Assembly (NCBI GenBank): GCA_021299635.1
Contig: JAJTFA010000003.1
Coordinates: 242,852 to 306,851 of the forward strand
Reading direction: 5' to 3'
From: Sphingobacteriales bacterium
GTDB taxonomy: Bacteria; Bacteroidota; Bacteroidia; UKL13-3
Length of the DNA: 64,000 nt
Part shown: positions 1-8,825 of the stretch, in pieces
How the letters are laid out: every line of letters starts with the position of its first letter
Numbering within the stretch: the stretch's first letter is position 1
Notes under the pieces: generated by a model
Seen by the model: the letters and a program-made list of their open reading frames with translations, nothing else
What the model was told of the DNA's origin: nothing
Databases searched by the model: none
Made by a program: the position numbers and the translations under genes

Positions 1-2667
1 ATTGTCGGAGGCACTGCTGTAATCCGGTGTAGCAAATAAATTGATACTATCAATATTGTCAAGCTCAACAGAATAGGTTGGTAGGGAAACAATTGGTAAA
101 TTCAAACTACGTTGCCAGCTAAAAGTTAATTGTGTTGCAGGCAAGGTATCTATATTGATTGCATTGCTGTTTGCTGGCAGCTGCAAAGCAAATGATTCAA
201 GTGAGTCATTCAGTTTAATATCAGCAGCATAGCGCGGTATAATCTGATATCCGTCAAATTGAAAAGGTGCAACCGTGCTTGAGCTAACCTGATTACACAT
301 TCCTGTCACAGAAAAAATAGTTCCTTTAGGAAGCGGTTGCCCGGCAAGAGCAGATGTGCTAAGCAGTCTTACGGTAAGTGTATCTGTTGTACCAACTTTA
401 ACAACCTTGATGGATGAGTTGGTGGTTGGCCAATTGCTTCCTGCAGGCGCAGTGGCAAATCTAAGCCAGTTTAATTGAACGAGTTTATTCTCTGTGGACT
501 CATTGAGGGTATTTACCACTTCTGCTTTTTGCAATGGCCGTGTTATTGCAAGTTTGAATATGGTATCCATGTTTTGAAGAATGGCAAGCCCACGCTGGGT
601 GCCTACAATTCCGCTTATTTGCAAACTGTCACCTTCAATCGGTGTGTACCCGAATTTTTTTGTAGGACTAATTATATGTATGCCTCCGCTGCCATCAGCA
701 AGCATAAAACTTAAACCATTGAATGTTTGATTAAAACCATATACAATTCCTCTGAGGGTAACTTCCTTATTTAATGAGTCAACAACTCCTGTTATCACAT
801 TGGCTTTATTTATACTTCCAATACTAAAAACAGGTGGTGGCGGTTTGGAAACTACCTGCAGGCTGGCAAAGGGACTATAAACAGAGTCAAAATCTTCCAC
901 TACCCAAGCACTTACATAATATTTTTTTGTATTGCTCAGGCCGGTTACCGTTACAATATTGCTATCTGCTTTGTAAATGCAGTAGGCTAAACTATCAAAC
1001 CTATATCTACTTCCGTTTTTAAAAATTGGTGAGGCAATAACAGAGGCAATACCTGCATTTTGTAGTCCGTTATTAATCACAGTATCGGCCTTTAAAAATA
1101 ATATGGTGGTATATTTAGTATTATTATAGCCTGCAGGTTTTTGCCAGGTTATTTGTGCACTGGTGGTTGTAATGGGTGTGCTTGATAATTGCAGTACAGG
1201 TTGGGGTAGAGGTACTTGCTGTGTATAGGAAGCTGCAGTGGCTTGCGAATAGGCAGAGTCTGCATCATTCACAATCAGTATCATTACATGATAATTTTTT
1301 GCGTTTTGTAACCCAAATACTGTTACCTGTTGTGCATCCGTTTTGGCAATGCAAAATGCAGCACCATCATTTTGATAAGCGGTGCCTAAACCAATAATAG
1401 TATTGGCCTGATAGCGTGAAACAGAAACATTGGGCGTTTGAAGTTTAATGGCACTATCGGCTTTTATAAAAACCAACACACTGGATGCAGCTGTATTGTA
1501 TGAAGGAGGCAGCACCCATGATATTTGCGCACTGGTTACCATATCACCCACCATGGTTATATTACTTACAGGTTGCGGAGGACTTGCTGTCTGGAAAGAA
1601 TCACTTCTGATAACCGAGTAGGAAGAGTCATTATCTCTTGCTGCATAACCAATAATATAATACCAGGTAGCAGCATTTAATCCGCGTACGGAAACCGAAT
1701 TACTATCACCTTTATAAATACATTTTGCTGTCGTATCAAACGGGTATCTGCTGCTCTGGGTTGAAAGGAAATCATCTGATGAAGTAAATCTGCCGGGTGC
1801 CTGGTTGATATTACCTGTTGTAGGTGCAGATGCGACTTTTATAAACAGTAACATGGTTTGTGCACTGTCTGAATAACCTGTTGGTTTTGGCCAATTGATT
1901 CTTGCTTGCTGCTGCGTAATTTGGCTGAAAGAAAATGACGTGATGGGATTAGGTTTGGTTATAGCTGAAGAAGTTTTAAATACAATGGTAAAACTATCAA
2001 TTGCTAGTGCATCATCGTTTCCGGCTACATTTATATCAAACCAGCGGAGGTATAAAGTATCGCCATTGTTTAAAGTTAATCCTGTTAATTCCACTCCGGC
2101 ATATACTCGCTGATTGGATGTATCATTACCATTGAGCGCACCAGCTACAGGTGCCGGGCTACTATACCTTTTGGAAAGCAGGTCAAGTCTTGAGTCTCTT
2201 GTCCAGGTGCCATTTGCTGCAAGTAAACCGCCATTATTTATGCCATAAAAAAACGATGAAGTATCAGGAGTGGTTCTTCCTCCGCTTCTCCATTGTTCCA
2301 TTAAAAAGTTTAATTCAACTGTGTTGATGGTATTTCCCGTTTGGTTTATAAAACGTGCACCGATATTGCTGTTTAAACTCCCACTTGCCAGACTCCCAAG
2401 AGCCCGGTCGGCTGAGTTGCTGCTGCCAAAGCTATAGGTATTACCTGCAGTAGCTGAACCAATATCTGCTATATATGTGTTATTGGAATTTGTACCTATC
2501 TCTGCAAAAAGCCAACCTTCCGGCAAAGGATTGGAGACTGTTCCGCTTCTGGCAAGGGAGTCCATGTTATTAAAATAAGCTACTCCGGCCTGCTGTATAT
2601 TTACTTGAGCAAATAACGATATCTGAATAATTACGTTTGCGCAGATAAATGATAAAAATATTTTCAT
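1..2667 (-). CDS. large secreted multidomain protein (fibronectin-III-like repeats plus OB-like domain), C-terminus cut off by window edge
   Basis: The frame is open without a stop from an ATG at 2667 to base 1, so 889 codons are visible and the C-terminus is missing. Residues 1 to about 22 form a signal peptide (MKIFLSFICANVIIQISLFA). Residues 25-215 look like a Bacteroidota extracellular lectin-like domain (PLPEGWLFAEIG, then ALAIDSFTIVFKT). Three related units follow, starting near residues 239, 364 and 488, each with a W-x-x-P core (INWPKPTGYS, ISWVLPPSYN, ITWQKPAGYN) and ending in a Y-Y/H strand, as in fibronectin type III repeats. Residues ~607-775 resemble the OB-like domain seen in secreted nuclease and lamin-tail proteins (LRGIVYG, FMLADGSGGIHI, GDSLQISGIVG). 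Proteins of this build normally carry a C-terminal T9SS sorting domain, which cannot be checked here. Many short frames on the opposite strand are shadows. Function unknown. Confidence 0.85.
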   Translation of the reverse strand, partial: MKIFLSFICANVIIQISLFAQVNIQQAGVAYFNNMDSLARSGTVSNPLPEGWLFAEIGTNSNNTYIADIGSATAGNTYSFGSSNSADRALGSLASGSLNSNIGARFINQTGNTINTVELNFLMEQWRSGGRTTPDTSSFFYGINNGGLLAANGTWTRDSRLDLLSKRYSSPAPVAGALNGNDTSNQRVYAGVELTGLTLNNGDTLYLRWFDINVAGNDDALAIDSFTIVFKTSSAITKPNPITSFSFSQITQQQARINWPKPTGYSDSAQTMLLFIKVASAPTTGNINQAPGRFTSSDDFLSTQSSRYPFDTTAKCIYKGDSNSVSVRGLNAATWYYIIGYAARDNDSSYSVIRSDSFQTASPPQPVSNITMVGDMVTSAQISWVLPPSYNTAASSVLVFIKADSAIKLQTPNVSVSRYQANTIIGLGTAYQNDGAAFCIAKTDAQQVTVFGLQNAKNYHVMILIVNDADSAYSQATAASYTQQVPLPQPVLQLSSTPITTTSAQITWQKPAGYNNTKYTTILFLKADTVINNGLQNAGIASVIASPIFKNGSRYRFDSLAYCIYKADSNIVTVTGLSNTKKYYVSAWVVEDFDSVYSPFASLQVVSKPPPPVFSIGSINKANVITGVVDSLNKEVTLRGIVYGFNQTFNGLSFMLADGSGGIHIISPTKKFGYTPIEGDSLQISGIVGTQRGLAILQNMDTIFKLAITRPLQKAEVVNTLNESTENKLVQLNWLRFATAPAGSNWPTTNSSIKVVKVGTTDTLTVRLLSTSALAGQPLPKGTIFSVTGMCNQVSSSTVAPFQFDGYQIIPRYAADIKLNDSLESFALQLPANSNAINIDTLPATQLTFSWQRSLNLPIVSLPTYSVELDNIDSINLFATPDYSSASDN

Positions 2668-2722
2668 AGATTCAAATAAAGGCATTTAAAGATTATAATT
2701 GAAAATTATTACAAGCAAAACC

Positions 2723-3634
2723 ATGTCAGATACATTCAGGGCTAAATGGTATTATCACTTATTGGCAGCGCCATTTATACTTCTAATGATGTTGCCTTTA
2801 CCTTTTTTGTACCTGTTGTCTGATATGCTCTATTATTTGATGTACTATCTGCTTGGCTATAGAAGAAAGGTGGTGTATAACAATTTAAGAAATGCTTTTC
2901 CTCAAAAAACAACTGCAGAAATTGATGCCATAGCTAAAAGATATTACCGCTACTTAATTGATTTGATGATCGAGACCTATAAAGTCTCAACAATTAGTAA
3001 AACACAACTAAAAAAGCATTGTACATATGATGAGCAATCCATAAAATTGGTTGATTCCTTCTATACTAATAACCAAAGCGTAATTATGGTATTAGGTCAT
3101 TGGGGAAATTGGGAGTGGGCCGGACAATCGTTCATGATGCATCATCCTTATTCTTCATATGTATTATATCATCCAATCAAAAATCCATTTTTCAATTGGC
3201 TTACTGCAAAATTCAGGATGCGTTTTGGGATGAATTTGCTCAATATGCATCATGCAGCAAAAAGAATGATTGCTTCGCGCAAGGAAAGAACAATCACCGC
3301 TTTTATTGCCGATCAAACACCTTCCAATCCTAAAGATGCTTTGTGGTTAACTTTTCTTAACCAGTCCACACCTGTTTTAACAGGTGCTGAATTCATGGCT
3401 AAAAAGTTAAACTTCCCGGTATTGTATGCCTCGGTAAAAAGGTTGAGAAGGGGATATTACCATGTGAGTTTTCAGCTGGTATCCGATAAGCCAGTTGCAA
3501 CCAAGGAAAATGAAATTACGGAAACCTATACCCGTATGCTGGAGAAGGATATTATCAGTTGTCCTGAAATATGGCTATGGAGCCACAGACGCTGGAAACA
3601 CAAGCCACCAACTAACGGTTGTGATGGAAAATAA
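2723..3634 (+). CDS. LpxL/HtrB-family lysophospholipid (lipid A) acyltransferase
   Basis: A 303-residue protein of the bacterial lipid A acyltransferase family, which adds a secondary acyl chain to lipid A precursors, or acylates other lipids, at the inner membrane. A hydrophobic segment lies at residues ~10-45. The family signature H-x4-E is present in GHWGNWEWAGQ near residues 129-139, followed by the conserved ADQTP block (near 199) and a C-terminal region ending in WLWSHRRWKHKP, which is very typical of the family. An in-frame TTG at 2699 would add eight residues; the ATG at 2723 gives a start directly before the membrane helix and is preferred. The gene is divergent from the secreted protein on its left, and its 3' end overlaps the convergent DUF4421 gene by 23 bases. 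No other lipid A genes are near, so the exact acceptor is not known. Confidence 0.9.
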   Translation: MSDTFRAKWYYHLLAAPFILLMMLPLPFLYLLSDMLYYLMYYLLGYRRKVVYNNLRNAFPQKTTAEIDAIAKRYYRYLIDLMIETYKVSTISKTQLKKHCTYDEQSIKLVDSFYTNNQSVIMVLGHWGNWEWAGQSFMMHHPYSSYVLYHPIKNPFFNWLTAKFRMRFGMNLLNMHHAAKRMIASRKERTITAFIADQTPSNPKDALWLTFLNQSTPVLTGAEFMAKKLNFPVLYASVKRLRRGYYHVSFQLVSDKPVATKENEITETYTRMLEKDIISCPEIWLWSHRRWKHKPPTNGCDGK

Positions 3635-4691
3635 GTGCTGGCGAAAAATAGTCCATTCCTTTTGATATTTTTTTTAATGCTTTTGGCACCTGCAATCGCA
3701 TACCAAAATAAATTGAGCCGCTTGCAATGAAATAGGTTAATCTGGATTGATTTCCCAATGGCAAATTGTAAGCATCAGCCATAGAGGTGAGTCCAGCATA
3801 AAATTTATTTCCATTGTATCCAAACCCAAATCTCGACATACCACGTGGCAATGTAACCCATCTCGTTTGAGTTGATTCATCTTCTTGCGAGAATTCCTGA
3901 TACTGCCCGGTAACCCCTAAAAGTAAAGCCCCTGTAATAAAAAAACGCTTAAATAGTACCAGTGTATGAGAATATCCGGGCAGCAACGACACGCTATGGA
4001 AATTACCATCTTCAAATCTAGTCTGTTCCTCGTAAAAACTATTAATACGCCTCGGCACTATGGCAGAGTCACCGCTTATTCTAAAATAAGAAATAGAGGC
4101 GTTGAGCATCAATGATCCTGCACTTTTTTTCTGTATTTCATTCTGAACAAAAGTGGAACGATAAGAATACTTTTTATGATTGAAAATATAGTAAGTATTG
4201 GCACCAATGGTGGTGGTGCTGATATCAGATCGTATCGGAAATCTATTGCCATAAGCTTCTGCCAGCTCAGCAAATTTTTTGTAATTCTCCAGATAATATC
4301 CGGTATAGTCTGAGTAGTAAATATCGAATCCTACTTTCTTTCCATAACTATTCAGCTGAAAATTAATATAATCTGTATTTCCTCTTCTTTCGGCTTGGGT
4401 GTTATTTAGTCCAACAGAAAAGGCTAGTCCCAACCATTTATGCATTAGCCTTATACCCACATTCACGCTCTCATTAGGTTCAAAAGTGAGTACACGCTTA
4501 TCCTGTAATTCAAAGTGATTTCTGGAGTTATAAAGGAAAGGTGTTATCTGTATATAGCCTGTTTTGTCATCAACGTAATCTGCACGCGTATACTTTATTC
4601 CTTTCTTATTCATATACACGGCAGTATCCTGAGCAGAAAGTTTCAGAAAATAAAAACAAACGATTAGTATTGAAAAAAAATATCTAAACAC
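3612..4691 (-). CDS. DUF4421 family protein, probable outer-membrane beta-barrel
   Basis: A 359-residue protein with an N-terminal signal peptide (hydrophobic residues 4-19, cleavage probably after LSAQ near residue 21). The start is a GTG at 4691; the next methionine would remove the signal peptide. After the signal it reads as alternating short strands rich in Tyr, Phe and Gly, with the DUF4421-like segment FEPNESVNVGIRLMHKWLGLAFS near 70-92 (shown here only as a landmark) and SLLPGYSHTLVLFKRFF near 235. DUF4421 proteins are Bacteroidota-specific and predicted to sit in the outer membrane; no function is established. It converges with the acyltransferase gene (23-base overlap) and is divergent from the amidohydrolase start at 4700, leaving only eight bases between the two starts, so promoters must lie inside coding sequence. 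Confidence 0.8.
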   Translation of the reverse strand: MFRYFFSILIVCFYFLKLSAQDTAVYMNKKGIKYTRADYVDDKTGYIQITPFLYNSRNHFELQDKRVLTFEPNESVNVGIRLMHKWLGLAFSVGLNNTQAERRGNTDYINFQLNSYGKKVGFDIYYSDYTGYYLENYKKFAELAEAYGNRFPIRSDISTTTIGANTYYIFNHKKYSYRSTFVQNEIQKKSAGSLMLNASISYFRISGDSAIVPRRINSFYEEQTRFEDGNFHSVSLLPGYSHTLVLFKRFFITGALLLGVTGQYQEFSQEDESTQTRWVTLPRGMSRFGFGYNGNKFYAGLTSMADAYNLPLGNQSRLTYFIASGSIYFGMRLQVPKALKKISKGMDYFSPALIFHHNR

Positions 4692-4699
4692 GGCTTTTT

Positions 4700-6358
4700 A
4701 TGACAAGCAAAGGTATGAAAGGTTTAATCGAAATTAATAAATATGCGCTTTTTGCATTTGGTCTGATCATTATTCTGGCTTCATGCATCAAAAAGAAGCA
4801 TGCTGACATGATTGTGAGAGGAGGTGTTATTAACACTGTTGATTCAGCTATGAGCGATGCAGAGGTAATGGTGATTGATAAAGGAAGAATTCTAGAAATT
4901 GGAAGTAATGAGTTGTTGGCAAATTATCAGGTAGATACGGTTATTGATGCAACAGGAAAATATATTTACCCGGGTCTTATTGATGCCCATTCACATTTTT
5001 ACGGATTGGGCACACAAGAGCAGAAAGTAGATTTAACAGGTACCAGCAGCTGGCAGGAAGTCTTGGAAAGATGTAAAATGTTTGCTGCAAAAAATCAGCT
5101 CACGTTACTTACGGGAAGGGGCTGGGATCAGAACGACTGGCCGGTGAAGGAGTATCCGGATAATAGCCTTCTTAATTCGTTATTCCCTTCTATTCCTGTA
5201 TTGCTGAAAAGGGTTGATGGCCATGCAGCTATTGCCAATAAAAAAGCCTTGCAGTTGGCCGGCATTGACATAAACACACAAGTAGCCGGAGGTGAGTTGC
5301 TCAAGAAAAATAAGGCACTTACCGGTGTATTAATTGATAATGCAGTTGACTTAGTGGAAGATAAATTGCCAAAACCCGACAGAGAAAGCATCATCCGCTC
5401 TTTGCTGTTGGCACAACAGGCTTGCTTCCAATACGGACTAACCGGGGTATGTGATGCCGGATTGCCCTCTGAGATTATTTATATCATCGACTCATTGCAG
5501 CAGGCAGGTCTTCTACACATGCGGATCTATGCCATGATAAGCGCCAATGATAAGCAGGTAGATGAATGGCTGGCTCGTAAGCCTATCATGAATGAAAGGC
5601 TCAATGTTTCTTCGTTTAAAATGTATGCCGATGGTGCATTGGGCTCACGCGGAGCTTGCCTAATGCATCCTTATTCCGACCAGCCTGGTCATCACGGACT
5701 CATCCTTACATCGCATCAAAAGATGGAGGAATATGTAAAACGAATCAGTCAGTCATCATATCAACTCAACACGCATTGTATTGGCGACTCCGCCAATCGG
5801 TTTATACTTCAATTGTATGGTAAATATTTAAATGGAGATAAAAACAGACGCTGGCGCATAGAACATGCACAGGTAGTAAATAGAAATGATTTTGATTTGT
5901 TTGGTCAGTTTGGAATCATTCCTTCCGTTCAGCCAACCCATGCCACCAGTGATATGTATTGGGCAAAAGACCGATTAGGTGAGGAACGTTTAAAAGGGGC
6001 GTACGCATTAAAAACGCTGATGAAGCAAAATGGATGGATTCCACTGGGAACTGATTTTCCGGTAGAGTCGCCTAATCCTTTTCATACTTTTTATGCAGCT
6101 GTTGCACGCATGGATGCCAAGCAATTTCCGTCAGGCGGTTTCCAAATTGAAAATGCATTGAGCAGGGAAGAAGCGTTGCGGGGCATAACCATTTGGTCTG
6201 CTAAAGCTGCCTTTGAAGAGCGGATAAAAGGTTCGTTGGAGAAAGGTAAATTGGCAGATTTTATATTGGTTGATAAAGATTTGATGAAAGATAATCTGGA
6301 AGATATCAGAACGCTGATGCCTGCTGCAGTATTTTTAAATGGTAAACGTGTTAAGTAA
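4700..6358 (+). CDS. amidohydrolase family lipoprotein (YtcJ-like)
   Basis: A 552-residue metal-dependent amidohydrolase of the amidohydrolase-3/YtcJ group. The N-terminus carries a lipobox (LASC, Cys29) after a hydrophobic helix, so it should be a lipid-anchored envelope protein. Metal-site residues visible in order: the HxH pair His97/His99 in DAHSHFYG, the lysine in SSFKMYADGALGS, a histidine in NTHCIGDSANR, a histidine in RIEHAQ, and the aspartate in LGTDFPVESP. The small beta-sandwich halves flank the barrel (MIVRGGVINTVDS at the start, KGKLADFILVDKD at the end), as in the family. Substrates of this group are diverse (N-substituted amides, imides) and not predictable from sequence. It is followed after 13 bases by the TrpF-like gene on the same strand, suggesting co-transcription. 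Confidence 0.9.
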   Translation: MTSKGMKGLIEINKYALFAFGLIIILASCIKKKHADMIVRGGVINTVDSAMSDAEVMVIDKGRILEIGSNELLANYQVDTVIDATGKYIYPGLIDAHSHFYGLGTQEQKVDLTGTSSWQEVLERCKMFAAKNQLTLLTGRGWDQNDWPVKEYPDNSLLNSLFPSIPVLLKRVDGHAAIANKKALQLAGIDINTQVAGGELLKKNKALTGVLIDNAVDLVEDKLPKPDRESIIRSLLLAQQACFQYGLTGVCDAGLPSEIIYIIDSLQQAGLLHMRIYAMISANDKQVDEWLARKPIMNERLNVSSFKMYADGALGSRGACLMHPYSDQPGHHGLILTSHQKMEEYVKRISQSSYQLNTHCIGDSANRFILQLYGKYLNGDKNRRWRIEHAQVVNRNDFDLFGQFGIIPSVQPTHATSDMYWAKDRLGEERLKGAYALKTLMKQNGWIPLGTDFPVESPNPFHTFYAAVARMDAKQFPSGGFQIENALSREEALRGITIWSAKAAFEERIKGSLEKGKLADFILVDKDLMKDNLEDIRTLMPAAVFLNGKRVK

Positions 6359-6371
6359 TGATAATAAGCTA

Positions 6372-6992
6372 ATGAGTTTTGTTTGTAAAATAAAATTGAG
6401 TGAGGTAAATAATTTGTCGGACGCGCGTTTTGGTGCTGCCGCAGGATTTGATTATTTGGGATTTTGCTTTGATACGTTAAATCCTGCATTTATTGCGCCT
6501 GTTAAGGCTAAGGAAATTATTGATTGGGTTTCCGGCCCATTTATGGTAGGCGAATTTGGTGAACAGCAGCCTGAAGAAATCAATCAGATTGCCGGGTTAT
6601 TGCAACTTGACCTGATTGAAATAAAAAACGATTTATTGCCGGATGAGGTTGCTAAACTAAGCAAGCCTGTTATCAAATACATAAACCTTGGCGTATTGAA
6701 TAAGGAGCAGGTCCAAAACGAAATTAAAGCATACAGCAATGTTTGTGCAGGCATAGTTTGCCAGACAACTGCTGATGATATGGAAAGACTGGCAGGAATA
6801 CGAACCATCCTATCAAATGATATCGCATTATTTATTACAGGTATTGATAATCCAGATGAGCTATATAAAGCGTTTCTTGCCTGTAAAGCAGATGGTATTT
6901 ATATAACAGGTAGCAATGAAGAAGTGGTAGGGGTAAAAGATTTTGAATCCTTGCAGGGGTTAGTAGATAAATTTTCTATACTTGCAGAATAA
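6372..6992 (+). CDS. TrpF-like (phosphoribosylanthranilate isomerase fold) protein, catalytic Cys absent
   Basis: A 206-residue protein that resembles phosphoribosylanthranilate isomerase at its N-terminus: KIKLSEVNNLSDARFGAAAGFDYLGF corresponds to the usual K-I-C-G-(L/I)-x5-A-x6-G-A-D-x-x-G-F block, and PFMVGEF to the next strand. The catalytic cysteine of the KICG motif is replaced (KIKL), and no clear counterpart of the catalytic aspartate strand (LLD) or the phosphate-binding GGTG-type motif is visible. No other trp gene is near. The ATG at 6372 is chosen because it aligns with TrpF N-termini; an in-frame ATG at 6339 would overlap the amidohydrolase gene by 20 bases. The fold assignment is moderately supported; tryptophan synthesis activity is doubtful. 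Confidence 0.65.
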   Translation: MSFVCKIKLSEVNNLSDARFGAAAGFDYLGFCFDTLNPAFIAPVKAKEIIDWVSGPFMVGEFGEQQPEEINQIAGLLQLDLIEIKNDLLPDEVAKLSKPVIKYINLGVLNKEQVQNEIKAYSNVCAGIVCQTTADDMERLAGIRTILSNDIALFITGIDNPDELYKAFLACKADGIYITGSNEEVVGVKDFESLQGLVDKFSILAE

Positions 6993-7008
6993 TTAAAAAT
7001 CTAAAGAT

Positions 7009-7458
7009 ATGAAACTAAAAAGTATGCGTTTATTGACATTTTTATTGAGTACATCACTATTAATTTCCTGCAGTAAAGATGAAGAATCTAAATCGGCAAC
7101 CGATTTACTTACCGGTGGTAGTTCCAAATCATGGAGGGTTGAAAGTTTGACAATAAATGGCGATCCCATTCCCTCTGATAGTTGTGATGCAGATGACTTT
7201 ACCACATTTATTAAATCGGGTAACACGTATACAGATAATCCGGGAAATATTACTTGTGGCGATTCCGCCTCTTCCGGTACTTGGGCATTATCAAATGGTG
7301 ATAAAGTCCTAACCTTAAATCGCAACACCGAATCAAATGTTTTTGATGTTAATGAATTATCAGAACATAAATTAGTGTTGAAAACCTCTGTTACAGATAC
7401 CAGCATGGGCGTACCTACAGTTTTTAACATCATTGCTACATTTGCCCATCTTAAATAG
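7009..7458 (+). CDS. small lipoprotein, lipocalin-like domain
   Basis: A 149-residue protein with a lipoprotein signal (LLISC, Cys at about residue 21, followed by SKDEES). The mature part begins with a helix-W segment (SKSWRVESLTING) and continues with a short beta-rich core containing two cysteines (SCDADD near residue 60 and ITCGDSASSGTWALS near 83), ending in strands. This is the layout of Bacteroidota lipocalin-like lipoproteins that often report on misfit with a GTW motif. The function is unknown. It lies 16 bases after the TrpF-like gene and is closed by a strong bidirectional terminator at 7475-7505, so it may be the last gene of a three-gene unit from 4700. Confidence 0.75.
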   Translation: MKLKSMRLLTFLLSTSLLISCSKDEESKSATDLLTGGSSKSWRVESLTINGDPIPSDSCDADDFTTFIKSGNTYTDNPGNITCGDSASSGTWALSNGDKVLTLNRNTESNVFDVNELSEHKLVLKTSVTDTSMGVPTVFNIIATFAHLK

Positions 7459-7474
7459 TTTTGCTCTCAATAAA

Positions 7475-7505
7475 TAAAAAAGGCCATCATCCGATGGCTT
7501 TTTTT
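7475..7505. terminator. bidirectional rho-independent terminator
   Basis: A run of A (7476-7481), then stem GCCATC (7483-7488), loop ATCC, stem GATGGC (7493-7498) and a run of T (7499-7505). It works for the lipoprotein gene on the plus strand and, overlapping the last codons, for the aminotransferase-like gene on the minus strand. Confidence 0.85.
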
Positions 7506-8767
7506 ATTTCATCAATTAATAAATCAATTTCTTCTTTGCGGTTATAAATATGGGTCGATACCCGCAGGGAGTTTAATCCGTTTTCAGGCACCATTCTAAT
7601 CCTAACTTTGGCTTCAGCTGCTTTTTTATAAAAGGCAGCATAGTCTACCCCTTTAATTCTAAATCCGTTTACGGAGCATCTCGATTGTTCTTCTGTTGGT
7701 GTAAGCAGTTCTATTCTATCGCCCAAAGCCAGCAACTGGTCTTGCGTGTATTTACCCAAATACTTGATGCGTTCATGTATACGTGTCATCCCAATACTTT
7801 CAATAAATTCAATCGATGCCTCAACGCCTTTATATAAACCAGATGACTGTGTACCGCCATAGTATCGGTGCGCAGAGTCGGCATAATCACCCATTTCAAC
7901 AGGTATTTTTGCCATATTCCATTTGGCATTGTCGCTTCCTCCGCCTACAAAATAAGTTTGTAATGTTTGCTGAAAATCTTTTTTCACATATAAGAATCCC
8001 GTTCCCTTGGGTCCCATCATCCACTTGTGGCAGCAACTGGCATACATATCACAATCCATCTCTTTTAAATTGAGAGGCAACATTCCCGGACCATGCGCGC
8101 CATCAATAAAAATAAATAATCCCTTATCTCTTCCCAGTTTACAAATTTCTTTAGCAGGTAATATCTGTCCTTGCGTGCATGGAATATGAGGAATGGCAAG
8201 CACACGGGTCTTTTTGTTTATCAAAGAGGCAATACGCTCCAGTGTTTCTGAAGCGGTTGGCGCAGGCGTAAACGTACGGATTACGATACCATGCAGGTGT
8301 TGTCTGTTAAGCCATGGAAATGCATTACCTACATGTTCATGTGTGGTAAGAATTACCTCATCTCCTTTTTTTAATGGCAGACCCCAGCAGGCAATATTAA
8401 TTCCATCTGTTACATTGTGCGTTAGTGCAATCTCTTTTTCATCTGCCCCAACAAATGCTGCGAGTTTGGCATGCAGGTTTTCCCATCCGCCATAGTTGCC
8501 AAACTGGTCGCCATCCATCATCCCCTTTTTCACTGCTTCAATCACATAATAAGGTGATGGGCCCATGGTGCCATTATTTAAATAGGCAAAATCGTTTGCA
8601 AGCGGAAAATGTTTTCTCACATTTTTCCAAAAGGCTTCATCATCTGCTGCCGCATTATTTTTCAGGCTATCCAGTGTAACAGCTGAGGCTTCTTCATTTT
8701 GCAATAGCAGGCTTCCCATCAAGGCCGCTGAAGAGTGTTTGATAAAGGATCGTCTGTTTGTTTTCAT
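7487..8767 (-). CDS. class V aminotransferase-fold PLP enzyme with Tat signal
   Basis: A 426-residue PLP-dependent protein of aminotransferase class V (cysteine desulfurase / isopenicillin-N epimerase-like). It starts with a twin-arginine motif (NRRSFIKHSSAAL) and a hydrophobic stretch, so it is predicted to be exported folded with its cofactor. Landmarks: AYLNNGTMGPSP near residue 60, the DGAHGPG aspartate motif near 220, and the Schiff-base lysine in CCHKWMMGPKGTGFLYV near 250. The reaction cannot be predicted: exported members of this group in Bacteroidota are mostly uncharacterised. The gene stands alone; it converges on the lipoprotein gene through a shared terminator and is divergent from anmK with about 58 bases between the starts. 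Confidence 0.88.
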   Translation of the reverse strand: MKTNRRSFIKHSSAALMGSLLLQNEEASAVTLDSLKNNAAADDEAFWKNVRKHFPLANDFAYLNNGTMGPSPYYVIEAVKKGMMDGDQFGNYGGWENLHAKLAAFVGADEKEIALTHNVTDGINIACWGLPLKKGDEVILTTHEHVGNAFPWLNRQHLHGIVIRTFTPAPTASETLERIASLINKKTRVLAIPHIPCTQGQILPAKEICKLGRDKGLFIFIDGAHGPGMLPLNLKEMDCDMYASCCHKWMMGPKGTGFLYVKKDFQQTLQTYFVGGGSDNAKWNMAKIPVEMGDYADSAHRYYGGTQSSGLYKGVEASIEFIESIGMTRIHERIKYLGKYTQDQLLALGDRIELLTPTEEQSRCSVNGFRIKGVDYAAFYKKAAEAKVRIRMVPENGLNSLRVSTHIYNRKEEIDLLIDEIKKAIG

Positions 8768-8825
8768 AGTATATCAAATATGGCAAAAAGTTTATGAATG
8801 TAAAAAGTTAATTTCGCTTCCTGTC

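Noticed and set aside
475..2113. Plus-strand open frames inside the first 2.1 kb.
   Set aside because: They lie opposite the 889-codon minus-strand frame, which has a signal peptide, repeats and coherent composition. The plus-strand frames have no family features and no regulatory signals.
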